Assembly: GCF_000620785.1 (NCBI RefSeq)
Contig: NZ_JIAI01000023.1
Location: 1-64,000, forward strand
Direction of reading: 5' to 3'
Length of the DNA: 64,000 nt
DNA from: Actinospineispora acaciae DSM 45401
GTDB lineage: Bacteria; Actinomycetota; Actinomycetes; Mycobacteriales; Pseudonocardiaceae
The stretch's first letter is position 1. Each line of letters starts with the position of its first letter. The position numbers and the translations under genes are program-made. Below, piece by piece: positions 7,681-16,009 of this stretch. The notes under the pieces are model-generated. The model was not told the origin of the DNA, searched no databases, and was given only the letters and a program-made list of their open reading frames with translations.

Positions 7681-8312
7681 GCGCGGAGCACCGCCTCGGC
7701 CTCGGAGACGTCCACCACCTGGCCGTACTTGGCCTGGATGTCGAACAGGGCCGCCTCGTGCGGGCCGGACGCCCTGTCCACCACGGCATCGCGCGGCACC
7801 AGCACCCGGTAGCCGTGCTGCAGCGCGTCCACCACCGTCGCGCGCACGCACCCGGACGTGGTCGCGCCGGTGACGACCACGCCGTCTCGGCCGTGCACGG
7901 CCAGGAACGCGGCCAGGTCGGTGCCGAAGAACCCGGAGGCGAACAGCTTGCGCAGCACCGGTTCGCCCGGCTCCGGCGCGACCCGCTTGTCGATCTCGGC
8001 CCACCGGCTGCCGGCGGCGCACTCCCGCAGCGCCGGCATCTTCTCCAGGAACGGCGCCGCGATGGCCGTCGACGCCTCGTCGTACTCGATCCTGGTGAAC
8101 GCCCTCGGCACCCCGGCGGCGCGCGCGGCGGCGAGCAGCCGGGCGACCTGCTCGACCGCCTGGTCGACCTGGCCCGCCTCGCAGCCGAGCGCACAGTCGG
8201 TGTCGGTGAAGCCGTAGGTCAGGTCCACCACGACGAGCGCCGGGCGCCGGATCGGGGCCTGGCGCGCCCCGATGCCACGCTCCCGATACAGCTCGGCGGC
8301 AGTAACTGGCAT
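7677..8312 (-). CDS. Isochorismatase-family cysteine hydrolase (maleamate/N-carbamoyl amidase-like)
   Basis: A 211-residue cysteine hydrolase. The catalytic triad is present: Asp30 in ALVVVDLTYGF, Lys122 in LRKLFASGFFGTDL, and Cys155 in GATTSGCVRATV, with the usual cis-peptide before the Cys. The family includes maleamate amidohydrolase (NicF) and N-carbamoylsarcosine amidase. With a maleate isomerase at 13670 and a molybdenum hydroxylase nearby, a maleamate amidase role is attractive but not proven. It is the first gene of the leftward operon and starts at an ATG 19 bases from the operator at 8331-8340. A truncated paralogue lies at 171. Confidence 0.88.
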   Translation of the reverse strand: MPVTAAELYRERGIGARQAPIRRPALVVVDLTYGFTDTDCALGCEAGQVDQAVEQVARLLAAARAAGVPRAFTRIEYDEASTAIAAPFLEKMPALRECAAGSRWAEIDKRVAPEPGEPVLRKLFASGFFGTDLAAFLAVHGRDGVVVTGATTSGCVRATVVDALQHGYRVLVPRDAVVDRASGPHEAALFDIQAKYGQVVDVSEAEAVLRA

Positions 8313-8330
8313 CACACTTCGCTCCCGTTT

Positions 8331-8505
8331 CGTATACAACTTGCCACTTCTACAAGGCAGTCCGAACGTCTTGCGGCGAGCCAAACAGAATTCTATATTC
8401 GGTTATCGTGACCGCAGGCACAGCTCGTGTCAACAGGTAAGGCTCGATCGACCACTCACCGGCCGGGCGGCACACGCTGGATCGAACGACGACCGTTGTA
8501 TACAG
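8331..8505. promoter_or_regulatory. Divergent promoter region with two GTTGTATAC operator candidates
   Basis: The 9-mer GTTGTATAC occurs twice in this 224-bp divergent intergenic region: at 8495-8503 on the plus strand and at 8332-8340 on the minus strand. Each surrounds the palindrome GTATAC. Every copy lies close to the start of one of the two divergent operons (8312 leftward, 8537 rightward). GntR/FadR-type regulators bind short palindromes of this style, and two are encoded at 12957 and 14386. An AT-rich stretch near 8390-8405 may hold promoter elements. Confidence 0.55.
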
Positions 8506-8536
8506 TTCTGCGACCGCAGGGACGCGAGGAGGCGCC

Positions 8537-9286
8537 ATGACACTGGCCGGGCGGACGGCACTGGTCACCGGGGCGGCGAGCGGCATCGGCGCCGCCTGCG
8601 CGCGCCGGCTGGCCGAGCGGGGCGCCGAGGTGGTGGTGCTCGACGTGCGCGCCGAGGACGCCGGGAAGGTCGCCGCCGAGGTCGGTGGCCGGGCGCTGGT
8701 CGTCGACCTGGCGGACCTGGCCTCGGTGGACGACGCGATGGCCGGCCTGGACGCGGACATCGTGGTGAACAACGCCGGCATCCAGCACCTCGCGCTGGTG
8801 CACGAGTTCCCGCCCGAGGAGTTCGGCCGGCTGCTGGACGTGATGGTGCAGGCGCCGTTCCGGATCGCGCGGGCGCTGCTGCCCGGCATGTACGCCCGGG
8901 GATGGGGCCGGTTCGTGCACGTCACCTCGATCCGGGGGGTGCGCGGCGACCGCCGCAAGGCCGGGTACGTGGTGGCCAAGCACGGCGTGGAGGGCCTGTC
9001 CAAGACGATCGCGCTGGAGGGCGCCGAGCACGGCGTCACCTCGAACTGCATCAGCCCGGCCTGGGTCCGTACCCCGCTGACCGACGACCTGGCCAGGCGC
9101 CAGGCGGACATCCACGGCTCCACACCCGAACGGATCGTGCGCGACGTGATGCTCGGCGGCGCGGCGATCAAGGAGCTGATCGACGCCGACGAGGTCGCCG
9201 AGCTGGCGCTGCACCTGTGCTCGCCGGCCGCCCGGCACACCACCGGCACGTCCATCCCGCTCGACGGCGGCTGGCTGGCCGGATGA
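8537..9286 (+). CDS. SDR family oxidoreductase (3-hydroxybutyrate dehydrogenase-like)
   Basis: A 249-residue short-chain dehydrogenase. The cofactor motif TGAASGIG is at residues 11-18, and NNAGIQH near 78. The catalytic set is Ser131, Tyr144 and Lys148 (TSIRGVRGDRRKAGYVVAK). The overall pattern resembles D-3-hydroxybutyrate dehydrogenase and related SDRs. A GAGGAGG ribosome site precedes the ATG. First gene of the rightward operon; its TGA overlaps a possible ATG of the molybdenum hydroxylase at 9283. It would act on a hydroxylated intermediate with NAD(P). Confidence 0.9.
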   Translation: MTLAGRTALVTGAASGIGAACARRLAERGAEVVVLDVRAEDAGKVAAEVGGRALVVDLADLASVDDAMAGLDADIVVNNAGIQHLALVHEFPPEEFGRLLDVMVQAPFRIARALLPGMYARGWGRFVHVTSIRGVRGDRRKAGYVVAKHGVEGLSKTIALEGAEHGVTSNCISPAWVRTPLTDDLARRQADIHGSTPERIVRDVMLGGAAIKELIDADEVAELALHLCSPAARHTTGTSIPLDGGWLAG

Positions 9287-9303
9287 CCGCCCAGGGAGGG
9301 CAC

Positions 9304-11655
9304 GTGACACGGCAGTACGGCATCGGCGCCCACGTTCCGCGCCGCGAGGACGCGCGGCACCTGGCCGGGCGCGGCTCGTTCACCGCCGACCTGCGCCTGC
9401 CCGGGCTGCGCGAGGTGGCGTTCGTGCGCAGCCAGGTCGCGCACGGCCGGCTGGTCTCGGTGACCGGCCCGCCGGACGCCGAGCCCGGCGAGGTGTGGAC
9501 GGCCGCCGACCTGCGCGGGCTGGCCGAGCCGCTGACCGCCACGTCGACGCTGCCCGGGTTCCGCGCCGCGCCGCTGCCGAACCTGGCGACCGGCAAGGTC
9601 CGCTACGTCGGCGAGCCGATCGCGCTGGCCATCGCCGACACCCGGGCACAGGCCGAGGACCTGGCCGGCTCGGTCGTGGTGGACGTCGACCCGCTGCCCG
9701 CCGTCGCCGACTTCCGGGCCGCCCTGGACGGCGCCACCCTGGTGCACGACGACTGGCCGGACAACGTGGTGGCCACCACCGCCGGCGACATCGGCGACGT
9801 GGACGCGGCGGCCGGGCACGCGGCGGTGACGATCACCCGCGAGTACCGGCTGAACCGCCAGGCGGTGGTCCCGCTGGAGACCCGCGCGGTCGCCGCCCAC
9901 TACGACCGGTCGGCCGACCAGCTCACCGTGTGGTCGTCCACCCAGACCCCGCACATGATCCGCGACATGATCGCGCTGCAGCTCGGCATCGAGGGCCGGC
10001 GGGTGCGGGTGGTCGCCCCGGACATGGGCGGCGGCTTCGGCGCGAAGTGCTCGGTCTACCCCGAGGAGATCACGGTGGCCGCCGTCGCGATGCGGCTGGA
10101 CCATCCGATCCGCTGGGTGGAGGACAGGTGGGAGGGCATGGTGGCCTCCACCCAGGCCCGCGACCACCACTACCGGATCACCGCGCACGCCGCCGCGGAC
10201 GGTGAGCTGCTGGGGGTCGAGGCGGACATCGTGGTGGACGGCGGCGCCTACTCGGTGCACCCGTGGACGGCCACGATGGACGCGACCATGGCCTCGGCGA
10301 TGGTCCCCGGCCCGTACCGCCTGCGGAACTACCGGTTCCGGACCCGCAGCGTGGTCAGCAACAAGACGCCGTCCGGGCCGTACCGGGGCGTGGCGCGACC
10401 GGCCGCCTGCTTCGCCATCGAGCGCACCCTCGACGAGCTGGCCCACGAGCTGGGCATCGAGCCGCACCTGATGCGGATCCGGAACATGGTGGCCCCGGCG
10501 GACATGCCGTACACCTCGGTCGCGAACAAGGTCTACGACAGCGGGGACTACCCGGAGGCGGTGCGCCGGGTCGCCGCGCTGATCGGCCACGAGCGGTGGC
10601 GGCAGCGGCAGGCCGCCGTGCCGCGCGACGAGCGGCGGCGGATCGGCATCGGGTACGGCTCGTTCACCGAGCAGACCGCGCACGGCTGCATCGAGTGGGC
10701 GTCGCGGGGCCTGGCGATCACGATCGGGATCGAGGGCGCCCGGCTGGCCATGGACGCCACCGGCAGCTTCACCCTCGCGGTGGGCATCAAGAGCCACGGC
10801 CAGGGCTCGGAGACCACGCTCGCGCAGGTGGTGAGCGAGGTGTTCGACGTCGTGCCGGAGAAGGTCACCGTGCTGCATGGCGACACCGCGCTGACCCCGA
10901 GGGGCGACGGCACGTTCGCGTCCCGGTCCATGGTGATGGCCGGCGGCGCCACGGCCGGCGCGGCGCGGGCGCTCGCGGACAAGGTGCTGCGCATCGGCGC
11001 GGTGCTGCTCGGCGAGCCGGTCGGTGACCTGTCGTTGCGCGGCGGGGCGGTGCACGGGCGGCGGGGCTGCGTCGGCTTCCCCGAGCTGGCCAAGGAGTTC
11101 CTGTTCACCCCGGACCACGTGCCCGAGGTAGAGCCCGGGCTGGAGGCCACCCACCACTACCGGCCGGAGGTGCAGACCGGCGCGTTCACCTACGCCACGC
11201 ACGCCGCGGTCGTCGAGGTGGACCTGGACACCGGCCAGGTGCGGCTGCTGGACTACGCGGTCGCCGAGGACTGCGGCACGGTGGTCAACCCCGGCATCGT
11301 GCACGGCCAGATCGTCGGCGGCGTGGCCCAGGGCATCGGCACCGCGCTGCTGGAGGAGCTGCGCTACGACCCCGACGGCCAGCCCACGTCCACCAGCTTC
11401 CTGGACTACCTGCTGCCCGGGCCCGGGGAGGTCCCGGAGATCAGGATCGCGCACCTGGCGACGCCGTCGCCGTACACCGAGTTCGGCGTGAAGGGCGCCG
11501 GCGAGGGCGGCGCGATCGCCCCACCGGCCGCCATCGGCAACGCGGTCACCGACGCGCTGCGCGAGTTCGGCGCCGCCGTCACCGAGACGCCGATGACCCC
11601 GGCCAGGGTGTGGGAGACGCTCGACCGCGCGCGGACCGCGGTGATGGCCAGGTGA
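9304..11655 (+). CDS. Xanthine dehydrogenase/CoxL-type molybdopterin hydroxylase, large subunit
   Basis: A 783-residue molybdenum-cofactor subunit. The Moco loop DMGGGFGAKCSVYPEE, the substrate-loop PYRGVARPAACFAIER and the C-terminal GVKGAGEGGAIAPP, with the presumed catalytic Glu734, are all present. The YRGVARP loop marks a form II-type enzyme rather than true carbon monoxide dehydrogenase. The GTG at 9304 follows a GGGAGGG ribosome site; an in-frame ATG at 9283 overlaps the SDR stop and would add seven residues. With the two next genes it makes an L-M-S three-subunit hydroxylase that inserts water-derived oxygen into an (N-hetero)aromatic ring or an aldehyde. Confidence 0.92.
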   Translation: MTRQYGIGAHVPRREDARHLAGRGSFTADLRLPGLREVAFVRSQVAHGRLVSVTGPPDAEPGEVWTAADLRGLAEPLTATSTLPGFRAAPLPNLATGKVRYVGEPIALAIADTRAQAEDLAGSVVVDVDPLPAVADFRAALDGATLVHDDWPDNVVATTAGDIGDVDAAAGHAAVTITREYRLNRQAVVPLETRAVAAHYDRSADQLTVWSSTQTPHMIRDMIALQLGIEGRRVRVVAPDMGGGFGAKCSVYPEEITVAAVAMRLDHPIRWVEDRWEGMVASTQARDHHYRITAHAAADGELLGVEADIVVDGGAYSVHPWTATMDATMASAMVPGPYRLRNYRFRTRSVVSNKTPSGPYRGVARPAACFAIERTLDELAHELGIEPHLMRIRNMVAPADMPYTSVANKVYDSGDYPEAVRRVAALIGHERWRQRQAAVPRDERRRIGIGYGSFTEQTAHGCIEWASRGLAITIGIEGARLAMDATGSFTLAVGIKSHGQGSETTLAQVVSEVFDVVPEKVTVLHGDTALTPRGDGTFASRSMVMAGGATAGAARALADKVLRIGAVLLGEPVGDLSLRGGAVHGRRGCVGFPELAKEFLFTPDHVPEVEPGLEATHHYRPEVQTGAFTYATHAAVVEVDLDTGQVRLLDYAVAEDCGTVVNPGIVHGQIVGGVAQGIGTALLEELRYDPDGQPTSTSFLDYLLPGPGEVPEIRIAHLATPSPYTEFGVKGAGEGGAIAPPAAIGNAVTDALREFGAAVTETPMTPARVWETLDRARTAVMAR

Positions 11656-12473
11656 AACCCGCCGACTTCTGCTACCACCGCCCGCGCGAGGTCGACGAGG
11701 CAGTGCAGCTGCTGCACGAGCTGGACGACGCCAAGGTCATGGCGGGCGGCCAGAGCCTGCTGCCGATCATGAACATGCGGCTGGCCGAGCCGGCGCACGT
11801 CGTGGACATCACCGCCGTGGCGGCGCTGCGGGCCTGCGACACGGACTCGTCGTGCGCCCGGTACGGCGCCACGACCACGCACATGATGTTCGAGGACGAG
11901 CTGGTCCCTGACGTGACCGACGGGCTGCTCGGCCGCGCGGCGGCGGGCATCGGCTACCGGGCGATCCGCACCAGGGGCACGGTCGGCGGCAGCCTCGCGC
12001 ACTCCGACTCCAGCGCGGAGTGGCCGACGGTGCTGTCCGCGCTGGACGCGGTGGTGCACGTCGTGTCGGTGCGGGGCGCGCGGCGGATCCCCGTGCGCGA
12101 GCTGCTGCTCGGCTTCTTCTCCACCGCGCTGGAGCCCGACGAGCTGATCGTCGCCGTCGACGTGCCCCGGCTCGGGCCGGACACCCGGTGCGGGCTGTAC
12201 AAGCTGGCCCGCAAGCCCGGCGAGTTCGCCGAGTCCCTGGCCGTCGCGCTGGCCCGCCCGGCCGGCACCGAGCTGTGGCTGGGCGCCGCCCGAGCCACCC
12301 CCACCCGGCTGATCCACGCCGAGAGCCTCCTCACCGGCGGCGGACTACCGGAACTGCCCGACCTGGCCGACGCCGTGCTCGCCGACACCGGCGTCGGCGG
12401 GCATCCCGGCCAACTGCACGCCGTCGCCGTGCACCGCGCGCTGCGCGCAACCGAAGGGACGCCCGATGCCTGA
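11652..12473 (+). CDS. Molybdenum hydroxylase FAD-binding (medium) subunit
   Basis: A 273-residue subunit with the FAD-binding blocks VMAGGQSLLPIMNMRLAEP near residues 29-47 and TRGTVGGSLAHSD near 105-117, plus the CO-dehydrogenase flavoprotein C-terminal region. The GTG start overlaps the large-subunit stop (GTGA), as expected for a translationally coupled complex. It carries electrons from the iron-sulfur subunit to the final acceptor. Confidence 0.92.
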   Translation: MKPADFCYHRPREVDEAVQLLHELDDAKVMAGGQSLLPIMNMRLAEPAHVVDITAVAALRACDTDSSCARYGATTTHMMFEDELVPDVTDGLLGRAAAGIGYRAIRTRGTVGGSLAHSDSSAEWPTVLSALDAVVHVVSVRGARRIPVRELLLGFFSTALEPDELIVAVDVPRLGPDTRCGLYKLARKPGEFAESLAVALARPAGTELWLGAARATPTRLIHAESLLTGGGLPELPDLADAVLADTGVGGHPGQLHAVAVHRALRATEGTPDA

Positions 12474-12945
12474 CGTCACGATCCGGCTCACGGTGAACGG
12501 CCGCCCGCGCACCGCCACCGTGCCCGCCCGCACCTCGCTGGCCGACCTGCTCCGCGACCACCTGCACCTCACCGGCACCCACCTGGGCTGCGAGCAGGGC
12601 GTCTGCGGGGCGTGCACGGTACGGCTCGACGAGCTGCCGGTGCGGGCCTGCCTGACCCTGGCCGCCGCCTGCGACGGCAGCGAGGTGGTGACCGTCGAGG
12701 GGCTCGACGACCCGGACGCCGACCGGCTGCGGGCCTGTTTCTCCCGGGAAGGTGGACTGCAGTGCGGCTTCTGCACCCCCGGCATGCTGGTGTCCGCGCA
12801 CGACCTGGTGCGCCGCCGGACGGTGCTGGACAGGGACGAGCTCTGCCTGGCGCTGGCCGGCAACGTCTGCCGCTGCACCGGGTACCTCGGCATCGTGCGC
12901 GCGGTCGGCGCCGCCATCGCCGAGGGCATCGAGGCCGAGGCCTGA
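12466..12945 (+). CDS. Molybdenum hydroxylase [2Fe-2S] (small) subunit
   Basis: A 159-residue protein. The plant-ferredoxin-type cluster is GCEQGVCGACTV plus a later Cys in VRACLT. The second cluster, CGFCTPGM and NVCRCTGY, lies in the four-helix C-terminal half. All eight cysteines are visible. It overlaps the FAD subunit by eight bases. It completes the three-subunit hydroxylase, passing electrons from the Mo site to FAD. Confidence 0.95.
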   Translation: MPDVTIRLTVNGRPRTATVPARTSLADLLRDHLHLTGTHLGCEQGVCGACTVRLDELPVRACLTLAAACDGSEVVTVEGLDDPDADRLRACFSREGGLQCGFCTPGMLVSAHDLVRRRTVLDRDELCLALAGNVCRCTGYLGIVRAVGAAIAEGIEAEA

Positions 12946-12956
12946 CCGGCCGGGGG

Positions 12957-13637
12957 TCAGTCCGCCTGCAGCTCCTCCTGCCGGAGCATCGCGTGCTGCG
13001 CCGTCCGAATGTGCACCTTCATGATCATCTCGGCGGTGTCGGCGTCGCGGCGGCGGAACGCCTCGAGCAGCTCGCGGTGGTGCTCGATGCTGCGCGCCAG
13101 GTCGCGCCCGGTGTACCGGAGGAACGTCCGCCGCACCAGCGGCAGCCCCAGCACCCCGGTCAGCAGGAACCGCAAGCTGTCGTTTCCGGTCGCGTCCAGG
13201 ATGATCGAGTGGAACTCGTTGTTCAGCACCGCGGCCTGCTGGATCGAGCCCTGCCCGCCGACGGCGATCACCCGCTCGTACTCGGCCAGGTTCGCCGCCA
13301 GCTTGCGCAGGTCCTCCTCGCCGACCTTCCGCGCGGCGATCGACGCGACGTAGCCCTCCACGACGGCGCGCAGCCCGTAGATCTCCAGCACCTGCTCCCG
13401 GTTCCAGGCCACCACCTGGGCGCCCCGGTTGCGCTCCAGCCGCACCAGCCCTTCGGAGTTCAGCTTGCGCAGCGCCTCGCGCACGGGGGTGCGGCTGATG
13501 CCCAGCGACGCCGCGAGCGACTCCTCCCGCAGCCAGGCACCCGGCGCCAGCTCGCCGGACGCCATCCGGTCCGCGATCGCCACGTACGCCCGCTGGGCCG
13601 CCGACGACTCCGGCTGGAAGTCCGCCGCGTCCGTCAC
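12957..13637 (-). CDS. GntR family regulator, FCD (FadR/VanR) type
   Basis: A 226-residue repressor-type protein. The N-terminal winged helix-turn-helix is near residues 15-75 (LAASLGISRTPVREALRKL). The all-helical FCD effector domain follows, with the conserved Asn-Glu-Phe-His (NNEFHSIILDATGN) and later HHRELLEAF that can bind a metal-carboxylate. It faces the molybdenum hydroxylase operon tail-to-tail and the maleate isomerase gene head-to-head. It is the nearest candidate to bind the GTTGTATAC sites at 8331-8505 and to sense an organic-acid intermediate. Confidence 0.9.
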   Translation of the reverse strand: MTDAADFQPESSAAQRAYVAIADRMASGELAPGAWLREESLAASLGISRTPVREALRKLNSEGLVRLERNRGAQVVAWNREQVLEIYGLRAVVEGYVASIAARKVGEEDLRKLAANLAEYERVIAVGGQGSIQQAAVLNNEFHSIILDATGNDSLRFLLTGVLGLPLVRRTFLRYTGRDLARSIEHHRELLEAFRRRDADTAEMIMKVHIRTAQHAMLRQEELQAD

Positions 13638-13669
13638 GACCTGAGCCTATCGACAACGAAGGAGACGCA

Positions 13670-14422
13670 ATGCCCACCCACCGCATCGGGCTGATCGTGC
13701 CCAGCTCCAACACGACCATGGAGACCGAGGTCCCCGAGCTGCTGCGCCGGCACTCGGACGCCGCGTTCACCACCCACTCCAGCCGCGCCGTGCTGCACAC
13801 CGTCGACCCCGAGTCGCTGCACCGCATGGTCGGCGAGGGTGACCGCTGCGCCGCCGAGCTCGCCGACGCCCGGGTGGCCGCGATCGGCTACGCCTGCCTG
13901 ATCGCGCTGATGGCCGAGGGACCGAAGGCGCACGAACACATCGAACCCCGGCTACAAGAGGTGGCCGGCGGCACGCGGGTGACCAGCAGCGCCGGCGCGC
14001 TGGTGCGCACGCTGCTGGAGCTGGGCCTGCGGCGGGTGGCGATCGTGACCCCGTACCTGCCGGCGCTCACCGACCTCGTGGTGGGCTATCTGGCCGCCTA
14101 CGACATCGAGGTGGTCGACTCGGTGAGCCTCGGCGTGCCGGACAACCACGAGGTGGGCTGCCTCGACCCCGTCGCGCTGCCCGGGCACGCGCGGCGGCTC
14201 GACCTGCGCCGCGCGGACGGGCTGGTGCTCTCCGCGTGCGTGCAGATGCCGTCGCTGCCCGCCGTCGACCTGGTCGAGCGCGAGGTCGGCATGCCCGTGG
14301 TCACGGCCGCCACCGCCACCACCCGTGAGCTGCTGCGCGCCGTCGGCCTGCCGCCCGTGGTGCCGGGCGCCGGCGCCGCGCTCGCTCAGCCGGCGGCCGC
14401 CCCGGTGGTGGCCTCCAGGTAG
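13670..14422 (+). CDS. Maleate cis-trans isomerase / Asp-Glu racemase superfamily
   Basis: A 250-residue protein. The start GLIVPSSNTTMETEV is characteristic of maleate isomerase and arylmalonate decarboxylase relatives. Two catalytic cysteines are well placed: Cys76 in GYACLIAL and Cys190 in LSACVQMPS. The pair fits maleate isomerase, which converts maleate to fumarate through a Cys adduct. In nicotinate-type pathways this is the last dedicated step after maleamate amidohydrolase. The gene is divergent from the GntR regulator (32-base gap) with a GAAGGAGA ribosome site. Its 3' end overlaps the next GntR gene by 37 bases, tail to tail. Confidence 0.88.
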   Translation: MPTHRIGLIVPSSNTTMETEVPELLRRHSDAAFTTHSSRAVLHTVDPESLHRMVGEGDRCAAELADARVAAIGYACLIALMAEGPKAHEHIEPRLQEVAGGTRVTSSAGALVRTLLELGLRRVAIVTPYLPALTDLVVGYLAAYDIEVVDSVSLGVPDNHEVGCLDPVALPGHARRLDLRRADGLVLSACVQMPSLPAVDLVEREVGMPVVTAATATTRELLRAVGLPPVVPGAGAALAQPAAAPVVASR

Positions 14423-15066
14423 CGCAGCGAGCTCTCCAGGCTGGCCTCGAGGTGCTCGCGCAGCACCTCGGCGGTGCCGTCCGGGTCGCGCGCCCGGATC
14501 CGCCGCACCAGCCTGGCGTGCTCGCGCGCGGCCGCCGCCTGCCGCGTCGAGTTGGGCAGGCTGTTCATCACGTACCGCTCGCAGGTGTTCCACAGCATGC
14601 ACAGGTGACGCCGCAACACCCCGTCCCCGGCGGCGCCGAACAGCGCGAAGTGGAACTCGCGGTGCGCGTGCAACATCTCCTCCGACACCTGCGGCACCCG
14701 GCGCTGCGACAGCTCCCGCATCCGCTCCAGCCAGTACGACATGGTGTCCACGATCGCCACGTCCCCGACAGCCGCGCGCCGGGCCGCTATCGGCTCGATG
14801 GCCTGCAGGATCGTGAACGAGTCGCGCAGGTCGTCGACGCTCAGCTCCCGCACCACCGTCCCCCTCCGGGGCAGGTTGTCCACCAGCGACTCGGCCTCGA
14901 GCTGGCGCACCGCCTCGCGCAGCGGCACCCGGCTGACCTTCAGCTCGTCGGCCAGCGCGTACACCGGCACCTTGCGGCCCGGTTGGAGCTCACCCAGGAC
15001 TATCCGGTTCCGGAGCTGCTCGGCCACGAAGTCGGTAATGGTTCCAGGCGTCTCCGCCTTCCCCAT
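14386..15066 (-). CDS. GntR family regulator, FCD type
   Basis: A 226-residue GntR protein with an N-terminal winged helix (ALADELKVSRVPLREAVRQL, near residues 38-57) and an FCD domain (HAHREFHFALFGAAGD, later REHARLVRRI). It is a second regulator next to the catabolic operons, distinct from the one at 12957. Its C-terminus runs 37 bases into the convergent maleate isomerase gene. No strong ribosome site is seen before the ATG at 15066; in-frame GTG codons lie just upstream. Confidence 0.88.
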   Translation of the reverse strand: MGKAETPGTITDFVAEQLRNRIVLGELQPGRKVPVYALADELKVSRVPLREAVRQLEAESLVDNLPRRGTVVRELSVDDLRDSFTILQAIEPIAARRAAVGDVAIVDTMSYWLERMRELSQRRVPQVSEEMLHAHREFHFALFGAAGDGVLRRHLCMLWNTCERYVMNSLPNSTRQAAAAREHARLVRRIRARDPDGTAEVLREHLEASLESSLRYLEATTGAAAG

Positions 15067-15167
15067 CGCTGACGCCACCACCACCGCCACTCGTCGGCAC
15101 CACGTGTACGCGAAAAGAATATAGGATTCCGTTCCGCCGTGATCTGCCAGGCGATCTACCGGGCGAT

Positions 15168-16001
15168 CTACCAGCTGAGAACCGTGCGGATGAGGTCGAC
15201 GTAGAAGTTGCCGTTGATCGCACGGAAGAGCTGGAACGGTTCTTCCGGGCTGCCGACGAAGGGCCGCAGCGTCCAGCTCAGTTGGGTCCCGACCAGCGCG
15301 AACACCAGGCCCCACACGCGCAGCAGCGGGGTGTTCGTCGGCTTGCGCTCCTCGGCGGCCTGGGCCTGGCCGTTCATGGTCGCGACCTCGCCAGGGCCGG
15401 CGTGCTCGTTCGTCCCCACCGGGTCGCCGGGCTGGTTCTCGGCGCCGACCCGTGCCGGTTGCCGAGCGGGGACGCCCGGGAGCGCCGGCGGGATCGGTGA
15501 CCGCGAGGACAGCCGCTCCAGCTCCTTCGTCCCGGCCACCATGAACCTCAGGCCGACCAGCGCGCTGACCGCCAGGATGGCCACCGTGAGCAGCTTGTAG
15601 AACGAGTAGGACGGCGCGGTGATCAGGAAGAACAGGCTGATCGGGGTGAACGCCACGCACAGCGCGGAGGTGACCGTGACGGTCACCAGCACCAGCGCCA
15701 GCGCCTGGGACGGCGACAGCCGGGCGCCGAAGACGAGGTTGAACAGGTACAGCGTGGGCAGGCAGATCGCGATCGTGATCAGGAACAGCAGCGGCAGCTT
15801 GACCGCCGAGGAGATCGACTGCAACCCGCTGTGCGACGCGCCGAGCACCGCGCCGTAACAGGCCAGCGCGAGCACCGAGCTGGTGAGCATCTGGACGATC
15901 AGCGCGGGGAGGCCGCGCTGGTCGTGGATCTGCTGCCAGAGCCCGGCACGGTCTCGCAGAATCCGTTCGATGACCAGCAGGTCGCTCGCGAGCTTCCGCA
16001 T
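15168..16001 (-). CDS. Multi-pass membrane protein of unknown function
   Basis: A 277-residue protein. It has an amphipathic N-terminus (RKLASDLLVIERILRDRAGL), four to five hydrophobic spans between residues about 35 and 150, a Pro/Gly-rich cytosolic linker (near 165-215), and one more span (VWGLVFALVGTQLSW) close to the C-terminus. I do not recognise a named family with confidence. An AGGGGA ribosome site precedes the ATG. It follows the gene at 16010 by eight bases and is clearly co-transcribed with it. A two-gene membrane module can be stated; the function cannot. Confidence 0.75.
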   Translation of the reverse strand: MRKLASDLLVIERILRDRAGLWQQIHDQRGLPALIVQMLTSSVLALACYGAVLGASHSGLQSISSAVKLPLLFLITIAICLPTLYLFNLVFGARLSPSQALALVLVTVTVTSALCVAFTPISLFFLITAPSYSFYKLLTVAILAVSALVGLRFMVAGTKELERLSSRSPIPPALPGVPARQPARVGAENQPGDPVGTNEHAGPGEVATMNGQAQAAEERKPTNTPLLRVWGLVFALVGTQLSWTLRPFVGSPEEPFQLFRAINGNFYVDLIRTVLSW

Positions 16002-16009
16002 CGAATCCC

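Noticed and set aside
5372..8194. A 940-codon open frame on the minus strand
   Set aside because: Only the part from 6586 downward is the Rieske alpha subunit; the rest is Arg/Pro-rich shadow of the alcohol dehydrogenase and amidase genes in another frame.
8350..11454. A 1034-codon minus-strand frame opposite the Mo-hydroxylase genes
   Set aside because: His/Val/Gln-rich composition typical of antisense frames in high-GC DNA; the plus strand holds clear SDR and hydroxylase motifs.
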